14,300 nucleotides of DNA from an uncultured Spirochaetaceae bacterium (GTDB lineage: Bacteria > Spirochaetota > Spirochaetia > Sphaerochaetales > Sphaerochaetaceae), in NCBI GenBank assembly GCA_946414625.1, contig CAMKPI010000031.1, positions 1-14,300 of the forward strand. Direction: 5' to 3'. The position numbers were made by a program, and so were the translations under genes. How positions within the stretch are numbered: position 1 is the stretch's first letter; every line of letters starts with the position of its first letter. Below the pieces are notes generated by a model. The model was not told the origin of the DNA and did no database searches. It saw only the letters and a list, made by a program, of their open reading frames with translations. Of the stretch, positions 1 to 7,147 are shown in pieces.

Positions 1-1402
1 TCGGGTCAGCCGGTTTTCTTTCGAACCCCTGTGCTTGTTCTGTGGTTTTCAAGGTTTGAAAGATTGTCTCGGCGGCATCAAGCAGGACGCGCTTGTCGTT
101 GAGGACAGGGTAGTCCAGGACAATTTCAAGCAGCGAGTTCAGCGTCTCTCCAAGGCGCGAGTCGCGAGGAATGCCTATATTCATCAGATCCACACCGTTT
201 ACCGCCAGATCTTTCACATTGAGGGGTTCCGTGAGGGCTTTTTTTATGCGTTCTTTGAATTCTTCATCCCTTTTACGGGACTTGTCGTCCACTTCTCCGA
301 CGGAAGATGCCTCGTCGCACCATTTCAGGCGGAAAAAGTCATCTATGTTTTCCGCCCCGAGGCTGCGGATGAATCGCTTTACATCTCCGTCGCGCCATGA
401 GGAGCGGTATCTTGTGTCGTGATGACGAACGAGCGTCGAGACTCTGGATGTCATCTCGTTTGAGCATTTGAGCCGCCGGAGTATTCTTTTTGACGCCTCT
501 GCGCCGGATTCGGCATGGTTCGGGAACGCGAGGCGTCCGAACGGGTTTCGTTCTACCACTTCGGGTTTTCCTATATCGTGGAGAAGGGCTGCGACCCGCA
601 CGACAAGCGGAGAATCCATCCTTGCCGATTCGTCTACCGACGCATAGATGTGGTCGAGAAGGTTCTTGCTGCCGACTTTGATCTGCTCAATTTCCCGGCA
701 TGCGGACAATTCCGGAAGAATTTCGCGGAGTATGCCTGTCTCCTCCATCAGACGGAGCCCAATTGACGGACGGCGGGTCTCCAGGGTTTTGAACAGCTCG
801 TCCTGCACCCGCTCCCGGGAGATCTTCGCGATTGTGCCATGGAGGAGGCTGGCCGCTTCCTTTGTAGCCGCATCGCAGGAGAAGGAGAGCTTTGAGCAGA
901 ATCGCGCCATTCGCATGAGGCGTAGCGCATCCTCGGAAAACCTTTCCGCCGGGTTCCCTATAGAGCGGATTGTCCTGTTCTTCAAATCCTCGATTCCGCC
1001 GAACAGGTCCGTTATCTCTCCTGTCGAGCAGTCCGCGGCAAAGGCGTTAACCGTGAAGTCCCTCCGCGACAGATCTTCCTCCAGGGTGCGGGCGAAGCGT
1101 ATGGAGTCGGGATGCCGGCAGTCGGAGTAAGAGGCTTCGGTACGGAACGTCGTTACTTCGTATTTTTCGTTTTTGTAAAGAATTGTGACTGTGCCGTGCT
1201 TGATTCCGGTGGGAATGGTGCGCCTGAAAAGAGATGTCATTTCCTCCGGGGTGGCGTCGGTACAGAAGTCCCAGTCGGAGTTCGCGAGTCCCAGGAGCCA
1301 ATCCCGAACCGCTCCGCCCACTGCGTAAAGGCTGTGCCCTGCTTTTTTGAATATTGAGGCGAAAGACGCGATTTTTTCCGGAATTGGAAATGTTTTCTGC
1401 AT
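1..1402 (-). CDS. cca: CCA tRNA nucleotidyltransferase / poly(A) polymerase family with HD domain, 3' end beyond window
   Basis: The reverse strand is open from ATG 1402 through position 1 (467 codons seen), so the C-terminus lies outside the window. The class II nucleotidyltransferase signature is clear. GGAVRD sits at about residues 29-34 and the metal-binding DWD at 43-45. RRDFTVNA at 113-120 and the EDALRLMRMARF block near 157 belong to the neck/RNA-positioning region. An HD-type phosphohydrolase motif, LLHDIGKP, is at 273-280. The family adds or repairs the 3'-terminal CCA of tRNAs in the cytoplasm. Both tRNA genes in this window lack an encoded CCA, which fits a need for this enzyme. 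CC-adding, A-adding and full CCA-adding members cannot be told apart here. No clear Shine-Dalgarno precedes ATG 1402, and a 14-bp tandem repeat begins about 20 bp upstream. Family is certain; exact specificity is not. Confidence 0.93.
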   Translation of the reverse strand, partial: MQKTFPIPEKIASFASIFKKAGHSLYAVGGAVRDWLLGLANSDWDFCTDATPEEMTSLFRRTIPTGIKHGTVTILYKNEKYEVTTFRTEASYSDCRHPDSIRFARTLEEDLSRRDFTVNAFAADCSTGEITDLFGGIEDLKNRTIRSIGNPAERFSEDALRLMRMARFCSKLSFSCDAATKEAASLLHGTIAKISRERVQDELFKTLETRRPSIGLRLMEETGILREILPELSACREIEQIKVGSKNLLDHIYASVDESARMDSPLVVRVAALLHDIGKPEVVERNPFGRLAFPNHAESGAEASKRILRRLKCSNEMTSRVSTLVRHHDTRYRSSWRDGDVKRFIRSLGAENIDDFFRLKWCDEASSVGEVDDKSRKRDEEFKERIKKALTEPLNVKDLAVNGVDLMNIGIPRDSRLGETLNSLLEIVLDYPVLNDKRVLLDAAETIFQTLKTTEQAQGFERKPADP

Positions 1403-1422
1403 GGAAAACGCTGTTCTCGAGG

Positions 1423-1604
1423 TTTGTTTTACCGGCGTTGCTTTGCCGTCGTTGTTTCGCCGAGGCGGCTTTACAGGCGTTGCTTTGCCGAAGCGGCTTT
1501 GCCGGCCTTGCTTTACCGGCGTTGTTTCGCCGAGGCGGCTTTACAGGCGTTGCTTTGCCGGTGCTGCTTTACCGGCGTTGCTATGCCGGCATTGCTTTGC
1601 CGAC
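1423..1604. repeat. 14-bp tandem repeat, 13 consecutive units
   Basis: Read on the minus strand, 1604 to 1423 divides without gaps into thirteen 14-bp units with consensus GCCGGCAAAGCAAC. A higher-order block of five units (70 bp) is duplicated: 1450-1490 and 1520-1560 are identical on the plus strand. The array lies in the gap between the cca start and the kinase-like gene. Because the units lack stop codons, all three plus-strand frames stay open across it, giving spurious ORFs. Confidence 0.93.
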
Positions 1605-1704
1605 GACCGCTGGGATGTTCCTTTATACCGGGACTATCCCTCAGCGGCATTCAGAAGGGAAATCGGGTCCGATTTACTATCTTCGGGAGAACTATTCTCC
1701 GGGA
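1605..1704. other. Intergenic stretch with several inverted repeats downstream of the kinase-like gene
   Basis: Three inverted repeats lie between the 14-bp array and the kinase-like stop codon: 1607-1615 with 1637-1647 (one bulge), AAATCGG/CCGATTT at 1660-1675, and GGAGAA/TTCTCC at 1686-1700. On the minus strand they follow the kinase-like stop codon, so they could act in 3'-end formation. None is followed by a U-tract, so they do not qualify as a classic intrinsic terminator. Confidence 0.4.
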
Positions 1705-2355
1705 CTAGTCCTCAGGTTTCTCCGCGTCCCAGCCCCGCTGGTCAAAATATGAGTTCATGAGGTCAGCAAGGTTTTTGGCAAGGTGCTCCAGGCTCCAATG
1801 AGTTGTGTTGATCGAAAGGTGCCATTCGTGGGCTTCTCCTTCGGTGCCGCTGATAATTCTTCTTATATTTCGCCTGTTGGCATCTTCCTGTTTTATCAGC
1901 TTCATCACCTGCTTTTCCGAAAGTCTTTCGCTCTCCGGTTTTCTGTTCTCGTGCTCGAGACATCGGGTCAGCCTGTATTCGTCGCTTGCGCAGACAAAGA
2001 TGTTGAATGGCTCGTAGCTTTTTAGAATCACATCCGCGTCGCGCCCTACCACAACGAAGTTCTGCCCCGCTTTTGCTATCTCCTGGGTTATCTGGCGTTC
2101 TTTGATCAGCATGTCCAGGTCGGTTGATGTGGGATTGTAGACCGACGAGAATGTTGAACCGAAGGTGAGCGGGATGTTCCGCCATCCGTGGCTGGAGAGG
2201 ATGCTTCCGATGTCGTCCTTTCCTCCGGTGCTCTTTCTTGCGAGATCTCCGATGATTTCCCTGTCGTAATAGTCCCAGTCCAGCACGTCCGCAAGCCTGC
2301 GACCCAATTCCCGGCCGCCACTTCCGAACTGCCTGCTTATTGTGATTATTCTCAT
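1705..2355 (-). CDS. Cytidylate kinase-like family protein
   Basis: A 216-residue P-loop protein beginning with a hydrophobic strand and a Walker A-like loop, SRQFGSGGRELG (about residues 7-18), in the form typical of the cytidylate kinase-like family (Pfam Cytidylate_kin2). The middle has VVVGRDADVIL (about 102-112), and a lid-like Arg-rich stretch follows near 160. Family members are presumed nucleoside-monophosphate or small-molecule kinases, but the substrate is generally unproven, and this protein is not clearly the housekeeping Cmk. The start is secure: an AGGAGG Shine-Dalgarno at 2362-2367 precedes ATG 2355 by 6 bases. It is probably transcribed alone, since gaps of about 300 bp (to cca) and 570 bp (to relA) flank it on the same strand. 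Confidence 0.85.
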   Translation of the reverse strand: MRIITISRQFGSGGRELGRRLADVLDWDYYDREIIGDLARKSTGGKDDIGSILSSHGWRNIPLTFGSTFSSVYNPTSTDLDMLIKERQITQEIAKAGQNFVVVGRDADVILKSYEPFNIFVCASDEYRLTRCLEHENRKPESERLSEKQVMKLIKQEDANRRNIRRIISGTEGEAHEWHLSINTTHWSLEHLAKNLADLMNSYFDQRGWDAEKPED

Positions 2356-2450
2356 TCTACGCCTCCTATGCGCACGCCGTGCAATCTGTACGGGCGGTGG
2401 TTTGGCTTTTTCCAGTCCTTCGCAATTTGCGATCCCAATCCCGCAATATA

Positions 2451-2456
2451 ATCATA
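2451..2456 (-). promoter_or_regulatory. Candidate -10 box for the kinase-like gene
   Basis: The minus strand reads TATGAT here, about 95 bp upstream of the ATG at 2355. It lies in an AT-rich pocket within otherwise GC-rich spacer. No good -35 hexamer is visible at 16-18 bp, so this is a weak call. Confidence 0.3.
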
Positions 2457-2750
2457 GCGTAAAACAGCGTTTTTGTTCCATAATTTTATTTGTCGAAGCA
2501 CTGGGCAAAAATTTATGAAATAATTCATTCAAAGGAAAAAGATGCAGGACTACTTTTATATACAGAGCATTGGGCTGTTTGATTTGTTCCGGTAAGGCAC
2601 GGGGTGGCACCAATGACACTTTTCTGTCTTTATTTGGTAAGTATTGGCAACTATTGAATCTTCGCTTTGAATCGAGCTCAGACCGACCTCGTGTTTCTGT
2701 TGTTTCTGTTCTCGGAGCGTGCGTGGAGAGCGGTTTTGAGAGGGAATTCG
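2457..2750. other. Intergenic stretch without a recognised gene
   Basis: AT-rich near 2457-2560 and mixed beyond. No ORF with family resemblance is seen on either strand. A GGGGTGGCACC string at 2601-2611 resembles a T-box antiterminator core, but no specifier stem or downstream plus-strand gene supports it. Confidence 0.4.
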
Positions 2751-2910
2751 CGTTGAAAGGTACTTCACATCAAGTGTTGCAACCTGACGTAGACAGGCTT
2801 AATCTGCTCCGGCGAGCGCTTTGAATGCTGCGTTGAAAGGTACTTCACTCCTAGTGTTGCAACCTGGCGTAGACTGGCTTAATCTGCTCCGGCAGGCGCT
2901 TTGAATGCTG
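2751..2910. repeat. Two tandem 80-bp units
   Basis: Unit 1 (2751-2830) and unit 2 (2831-2910) align end to end without gaps, with 7 mismatches in 80 by eye. Both begin CGTTGAAAGGTACTTCAC and end TTTGAATGCTG. The array ends 17 bp beyond the relA stop codon, on its 3' side. No protein reading is suggested. Confidence 0.93.
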
Positions 2911-2927
2911 CGTCTTGTCCCGCACTC

Positions 2928-4988
2928 TCAGTCTTGCCTGATGCTTATCACGTTCGGGGTGGAGCGGATTTTTTTCAGAAGGGATTTGAACGTTTCTTCC
3001 TTGTCGCATTCGATGGTGAAGGTGCCGGTGAGCCCTCCGTCGTCGCCGTCGGAGAGGGAGCCCGCAATCAGGTGGCCTGTTGTGCCTTTCAGGGCGCCTT
3101 CTATCTCGGAGAAGAGATTTGCAGTGCGTCGGCTGGTCACAATGAAGCGGCGGCTTACGGTGGTTTCGGAAGAGTCCCACTGCACGTTTATTTTTCGCTT
3201 CTCGATTTCCGGCATGTGCGCAAGGTTGTGACAGTCTGCGCGGTGCACGATGATGCCCCTCCCGCGCGAAATGTAGCCTACGATGTCGTCCCCAGGCATC
3301 GGGGAGCAGCACTGAGCCATCTGTATCATGATGTTCTTTGCGGAACCCACGGAAATGCCCTTGCGGGAGCGGTCTGAGATTGAGCGGATGATGTCGTCGT
3401 CCCGCAGCTCATTTGCCGCCCGCTCGGCATGATTCGCCTTCTGGGCTTCCTCCACCTCGCGTCTGTTCGCGATGATGTTCCGTTCGATGATGATGTTTTC
3501 GTCGTTTTTGTTGAGCCACGCGCGTATCTTCCGCCGAGCTGACGTGGTTGTGGCGTACTTCAGCCAGGAAATTCGCGGATGCGCGTTCCTCTGCGTGATG
3601 ATCTCGATGACCTGGGTGTTCTTCAGCGGCTCGGAAAGCGAAATGATGGATCCGTTCGCTTTGGCGGAGACGGTGTGGTTGCCCACCTCGGTGTGTATCA
3701 GGTATGCGAAATCCAACGCAGTGGAGCCCTTCGGAAGTTCGACCGCCTTGCCCTTTGGGGTGAACACGTAGATTGTGTCTTTCAGAAGCTCCTGCCTGAT
3801 ATCATCCATGAAGGATTCGCTTCTCTCCACTTCGGTGTTCCACTTTTTCAGCTTTGTCGCTATCCGGGAGAGCTGTTCCTTGTCCATGTTCGTCCAGGAC
3901 GAGGCTGCCTCGCTGCCCGAGTCTGCTTTGTAGACCCAGTGGCTCGCCACTCCGTACTCCGCAATCTTGTCCATCTCGTATGTGCGAATCTGGATCTCGA
4001 GGATGGTTCCGCTTTCGGTGATGATAGTGGTGTGCAGACTCTGGTAATTGTTTGCCTTGGGCATGGCAATATAGTCCTTGAACCGCCCCTCCATAGGTGG
4101 CCAGACGCTGTGGATGACTCCTATCAGGGTATAGCACTCCGGAACTGTGCTGCAAATCACACGTATTCCCAGAATGTCGAAAATCTCCTCGATCTCCTTG
4201 CGGCGCTTTTTCATCTTCATGTATATGGAGTAAGCATGTTTCAGGCGGCTGGAGATGGTGATGCCCTTGATTCCTGCGTCCGCACAGGCGTCTGATATGC
4301 GTCGCTTTACCTCTTCGATGTATTCCCGCGAGTCGTCTCCTTTGGAGTGCACATAGTCCTGTATGTACTTGAATGTTTCGGGCTTGAGGGTCTTGAGAGA
4401 AAGGTCCTCCAGCTCCGCCTTCATCCACGCAATGCCGAGCCTGTCGGCAAGCGGGGCGTAGATGTCAAGGCATTCGTTCGCCTTCACCTTTGCCCTCTCA
4501 GGATCCATGTATTCCAGGGTGCGCATGTTGTGGAGCCTGTCGCAGAGCTTGATGATGATGATCGGGATGTTCCGGCTCATCGCGATGAACATCTTGCGGA
4601 TTGTCTCCGCCTCTGCCAGCGTACGGGTGTTGCTTTGGATGGCCTTTATCTTTGTCACCCCTTGCACGAGAGCGGAGACATCGCTGCCGAACTCCTCTGT
4701 GAGCTCGTCCGCAGTGGTCCCGGTGTCTTCGATGATGTCATGCAGTAGACCGCCGCATATCGAATCCGCATCCATGTTGAGCTCTATGAGGATCTCTGCC
4801 ACCGCAATCGGGTGCACAATGTACGGCTCGCCGGATTTGCGCTTCTGGTCTTTGTGGCGCTCGGCGGCGTATGTGAGGGCGTGGCGGATTTTCGCCTGAT
4901 CCTCGGCGGGGTAGGCGGAGCATTTTGCTATGAATGCATCAAGGAGGTCTTTGTTCGGCGTGTTATTATCAATCATGCTTTCGTTCAT
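2928..4988 (-). CDS. relA: Bifunctional (p)ppGpp synthetase/hydrolase, RelA/SpoT (Rel) family
   Basis: A full-length long RSH enzyme of 686 residues from ATG 4988, which makes and degrades the alarmone (p)ppGpp in the stringent response. The N-terminal hydrolase domain keeps its metal site: the HD of LLHDIIEDT near 81-89, and KLCDRLHNMRTL near 147-158. The synthetase domain spans about 215-350. It carries GRFKDYIAMPK near 301-311; RFKD fits the RXKD motif of bifunctional enzymes rather than the EXDD of synthetase-only RelA. A TGS domain follows (about 405-467), then a zinc-finger/CC domain with CCSP near 560-563, then a C-terminal ACT domain (about 612-686). The hydrolase looks active by motif. 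A TTG immediately upstream (4991) is also in frame, but ATG 4988 is preferred. No Shine-Dalgarno is present, and a promoter places transcription start at or next to the ATG. Confidence 0.96.
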   Translation of the reverse strand: MNESMIDNNTPNKDLLDAFIAKCSAYPAEDQAKIRHALTYAAERHKDQKRKSGEPYIVHPIAVAEILIELNMDADSICGGLLHDIIEDTGTTADELTEEFGSDVSALVQGVTKIKAIQSNTRTLAEAETIRKMFIAMSRNIPIIIIKLCDRLHNMRTLEYMDPERAKVKANECLDIYAPLADRLGIAWMKAELEDLSLKTLKPETFKYIQDYVHSKGDDSREYIEEVKRRISDACADAGIKGITISSRLKHAYSIYMKMKKRRKEIEEIFDILGIRVICSTVPECYTLIGVIHSVWPPMEGRFKDYIAMPKANNYQSLHTTIITESGTILEIQIRTYEMDKIAEYGVASHWVYKADSGSEAASSWTNMDKEQLSRIATKLKKWNTEVERSESFMDDIRQELLKDTIYVFTPKGKAVELPKGSTALDFAYLIHTEVGNHTVSAKANGSIISLSEPLKNTQVIEIITQRNAHPRISWLKYATTTSARRKIRAWLNKNDENIIIERNIIANRREVEEAQKANHAERAANELRDDDIIRSISDRSRKGISVGSAKNIMIQMAQCCSPMPGDDIVGYISRGRGIIVHRADCHNLAHMPEIEKRKINVQWDSSETTVSRRFIVTSRRTANLFSEIEGALKGTTGHLIAGSLSDGDDGGLTGTFTIECDKEETFKSLLKKIRSTPNVISIRQD

Positions 4989-4994
4989 CAATTA

Positions 4995-5022
4995 AATATA
5001 TCACGATTTTGGTGTTTTACAA
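4995..5022 (-). promoter_or_regulatory. Predicted relA promoter, leaderless geometry
   Basis: On the minus strand a -35 TTGTAA (5022-5017), a 16-bp spacer and a -10 TATATT (5000-4995) are followed by 6 bases and then ATG 4988. Initiation at the usual distance would fall on or beside the A of the ATG. Confidence 0.5.
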
Positions 5023-5693
5023 AGAAGAGCTGTCCTATTTCTGCGGGACGCTTGAGGCGCGCGGGGATTTGCTGTGGGATGTTTGAACGTGCGGTGTTGG
5101 GGGCGGGGCGACAGATGTGCGGAGTTTTGCCGCGGGACGATGGGCACAGGGCGCTGGGGACGGGCGAATTGTTACGGTTCGCCTCCCTTTGATTCGCACG
5201 GGGCTTTTGGTGGCGTGGCGCTGGGCGCGGGGCGCCAGGTGTGCGGAGTTCTGCCGCGGGACATTAGAGTGCTCCGTGGGGTCCATTCCTTTGATCCGCG
5301 CGGGGCTTTTGGCGGCGGGGCGCTGGATGGGGTGCTGGGTGCGCGGGGTTTTACCTCGGAATGTTTGAGTGCGGGGTGTATTGCCGTGGGACGCTTGAGC
5401 ACGGGCGAATTGTCATGGTGCGCCGCCCTTTGATCCGCTCGGGGCTGCCTGCCACTCCGGTAGCGCGGCTTTGTTTTACAGATCCAGGTTTATAGACACG
5501 GGTCTGCGCATCCAACTGAGGCGGGGAACCTGACAGTCTCTCTTGCGGCGCGACATTGCTCTTTTTATGAATAAGTGCTACTGTGACAAGGCGGTCCACT
5601 GGCTTGCGGCGGCTTTGCCTTCAATAAGTTTTTGGACTGTAAATCTTTTCAGTGCATAGCGATACAAGTCTTGACGTAGATTGAGGTGATATC
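5023..5693. other. Divergent intergenic region between relA and tyrS
   Basis: About 670 bp with no coding sequence that resembles a family. The left two thirds are GC-rich and built of diverged repeats (listed separately); the right part, from about 5460, is mixed. The tyrS promoter should lie here. A weak candidate is TTGCTC, 17 bp, TACTGT near 5554-5582. No T-box signature was recognised in front of tyrS. Confidence 0.5.
5099..5455. repeat. Interleaved diverged repeats of about 100-125 bp
   Basis: Several near-copies recur. TGTGCGGAGTT(T/C)TGCCGCGGGAC is at 5116-5138 and 5240-5262. CTTTGAT(T/C)CGC followed by a CGGGGCT string starts at 5187, 5289 and 5428. ACGGGCGAATTGT starts at 5160 and again at 5401. 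The copies are direct but differently spaced, so this is a decayed, rearranged array rather than a clean tandem. Confidence 0.8.
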
Positions 5694-6944
5694 ATGAATA
5701 AGGCAATCCAGATTTTGATAGACCGCGGGTTTTATAAAAACTGCACAGATGTTGAGAGGCTGTCCGACTTGATGGACAAAGGTCCGGTCAGGTTCTACCT
5801 GGGCATCGACCCGACGGGACCGTCCATACACATCGGGCATACAGTCCCCCTTTACGCGATACACCACCTCCAGCTCTGTGGTCACGAGCCCATCATCCTT
5901 GCCGGCGGAGGCACTGCGATGATAGGGGATCCTTCCGGCAAGACCGAAATGCGAAAAATCCTTCCGCTTGAGACGATTCTGGACAATGCTTCCCGTCTGA
6001 AATCTCAGATTGGCAGCATCATGGACTTCTCCGAGAACCCCGCGCCTGGGGTCGGGCGAGCCGTGATGCGGAACAACGCAGACTGGCTTACGAAATTCGG
6101 ATACATAGACTTCCTCAGGGACATCGGAATCTATTTCAAGGTGAACGAGATGCTCCGTCTGGAGAGCGTAAAACAGCGTCTTGCCAGAGAAGATGGTCTC
6201 ACGTTCCTGGAGTTTAGCTACCAGCTTCTGCAGTCGTACGATTTCCTTCATCTTTACCAGACAGAGGGTTGTCGTATGCAGATAGGCGGCGACGACCAGT
6301 GGGGCAACATAGTGGCGGGAATTGACCTGACCCGCCGGGTGGAGGGCGCAGAGTGCTTCGGGCTTACCTTCAACCTGATAACGCGTTCCGACGGCAAGAA
6401 GATGGGGAAGAGTGAGAAAGGGGCGATTTTCCTTGATTCCTCGATGTGTAGCCCGTATGACTACTACCAGTACTGGCGCAATGTGAACGATGCTGATGTA
6501 ATCAAGTTTATGAAGCTTTTCACATTCCTTCCTATGGAGGAGATCTCCGACTGGGAGAAGTGCTCAAACATAAACGAGGCGAAGATGAAGCTCGCGTGGG
6601 AGCAGACACGTCTCATACACGGAGAGGAGGAAGCGGACAAAGCGGTTGCGGCGTCAAAGGCGGCGTTCGGAGGTCTTGGGGCAGGTGCAGACAGGAGCGC
6701 AATGCCCACTGTGGAGATTGAGTTGGGCGAAGCCGGCATCGGAATTGTCGATCTTTTTGCCCGCGCCGGACTCGGCGGCGCGTCGAATAGTGAGAGGCGG
6801 GCCGTTATTTCCGGAGGCGGCGCATACGTGAACGACAGGCAGATAAAGGATGTGAAGGCGGTCCTCACAGCGGACGATGCAGTGAACGGCGAGCTGATTC
6901 TAAGATCCGGCAAGAAGAACTACAAGAGGGTTGTCGTAAAATAG
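5694..6944 (+). CDS. tyrS: Tyrosyl-tRNA synthetase (TyrRS), class I
   Basis: A complete 416-residue enzyme that charges tRNA-Tyr with tyrosine in the cytoplasm. The class I signatures are in place: HIGH at residues 46-49 (in SIHIGHTVPL) and KMGKS at 236-240, the TyrRS form of KMSKS. The conserved QIGGDDQWGN block at about 196-205 belongs to the tyrosine/ATP site. The C-terminus carries an S4-type RNA-binding domain (about 350-416). Length is normal for the bacterial family. ATG 5694 follows a good Shine-Dalgarno-like GAGGTGAT at about 5683-5690. The stop TAG (6942-6944) lies within the first unit of the repeat that leads to the downstream glycosylase gene. Confidence 0.97.
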   Translation: MNKAIQILIDRGFYKNCTDVERLSDLMDKGPVRFYLGIDPTGPSIHIGHTVPLYAIHHLQLCGHEPIILAGGGTAMIGDPSGKTEMRKILPLETILDNASRLKSQIGSIMDFSENPAPGVGRAVMRNNADWLTKFGYIDFLRDIGIYFKVNEMLRLESVKQRLAREDGLTFLEFSYQLLQSYDFLHLYQTEGCRMQIGGDDQWGNIVAGIDLTRRVEGAECFGLTFNLITRSDGKKMGKSEKGAIFLDSSMCSPYDYYQYWRNVNDADVIKFMKLFTFLPMEEISDWEKCSNINEAKMKLAWEQTRLIHGEEEADKAVAASKAAFGGLGAGADRSAMPTVEIELGEAGIGIVDLFARAGLGGASNSERRAVISGGGAYVNDRQIKDVKAVLTADDAVNGELILRSGKKNYKRVVVK

Positions 6945-7147
6945 CCGCGTTTTGCGTTTACCGATGGTGCGGAATCTGATCTGCGCCGAGCACGGGTTTT
7001 GAATGGGGTGTTGTTAAATATGGCGCGTTTTACCGGTGGGGCGGAATCAAAGAGCGCTAAGCCGGGGCTGTATGGCTTGGAAAATATGGCGCGTTTTTGC
7101 CCGTGGCGGAATCTGCGGCGCGCCGGGTCGGGGCTGTATGATTGCGA
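6939..7147. repeat. Three direct repeat units leading into the glycosylase gene
   Basis: Units begin with AAATA followed by a GCGCG(T) core at 7016 and 7082, a 66-bp period; each has CGCGTTTT, GCGGAATC and a GGGGCTGTATG end. A more diverged, 77-bp first copy starts at 6939, inside the tyrS stop region. The last unit ends at 7147 and contains the ATG at 7138. The 66-bp length is a multiple of three, so the units read through in the glycosylase frame without a stop. Confidence 0.85.

Noticed and set aside
35..1130. Several plus-strand ORFs over the cca gene
   Set aside because: They are antisense shadows of the complete minus-strand nucleotidyltransferase frame, which carries all family motifs.
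1347..1760. Plus-strand ORFs of 94-137 codons, open in three frames
   Set aside because: They exist because the 14-bp repeat has no stop codon in any frame. The encoded strings (FTGVALP, RRCFAG) are repeat translations with no family resemblance.
2601..2611. GGGGTGGCACC string resembling a T-box core
   Set aside because: No specifier loop, terminator or plus-strand amino-acid or tRNA-charging gene follows; the neighbouring genes lie on the minus strand.
2556..2768. 70-codon minus-strand ORF in the spacer
   Set aside because: It has no recognisable motif or Shine-Dalgarno and runs into the 80-bp repeat.
2751..2910. CRISPR array
   Set aside because: The units are contiguous 80-bp copies with no unique spacers, and no cas gene is present. 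None of the other repeats in the window has a repeat-spacer pattern either.
4991..4991. TTG as relA start
   Set aside because: It adds one residue and has no Shine-Dalgarno. The adjacent ATG at 4988 is the simpler start and fits the promoter spacing.
7036..7137. Extended N-terminus of the glycosylase from GTG 7036
   Set aside because: The extra 34 residues are encoded by the 66-bp intergenic repeat and do not resemble the family; the homologous region begins at about NLEQTL.
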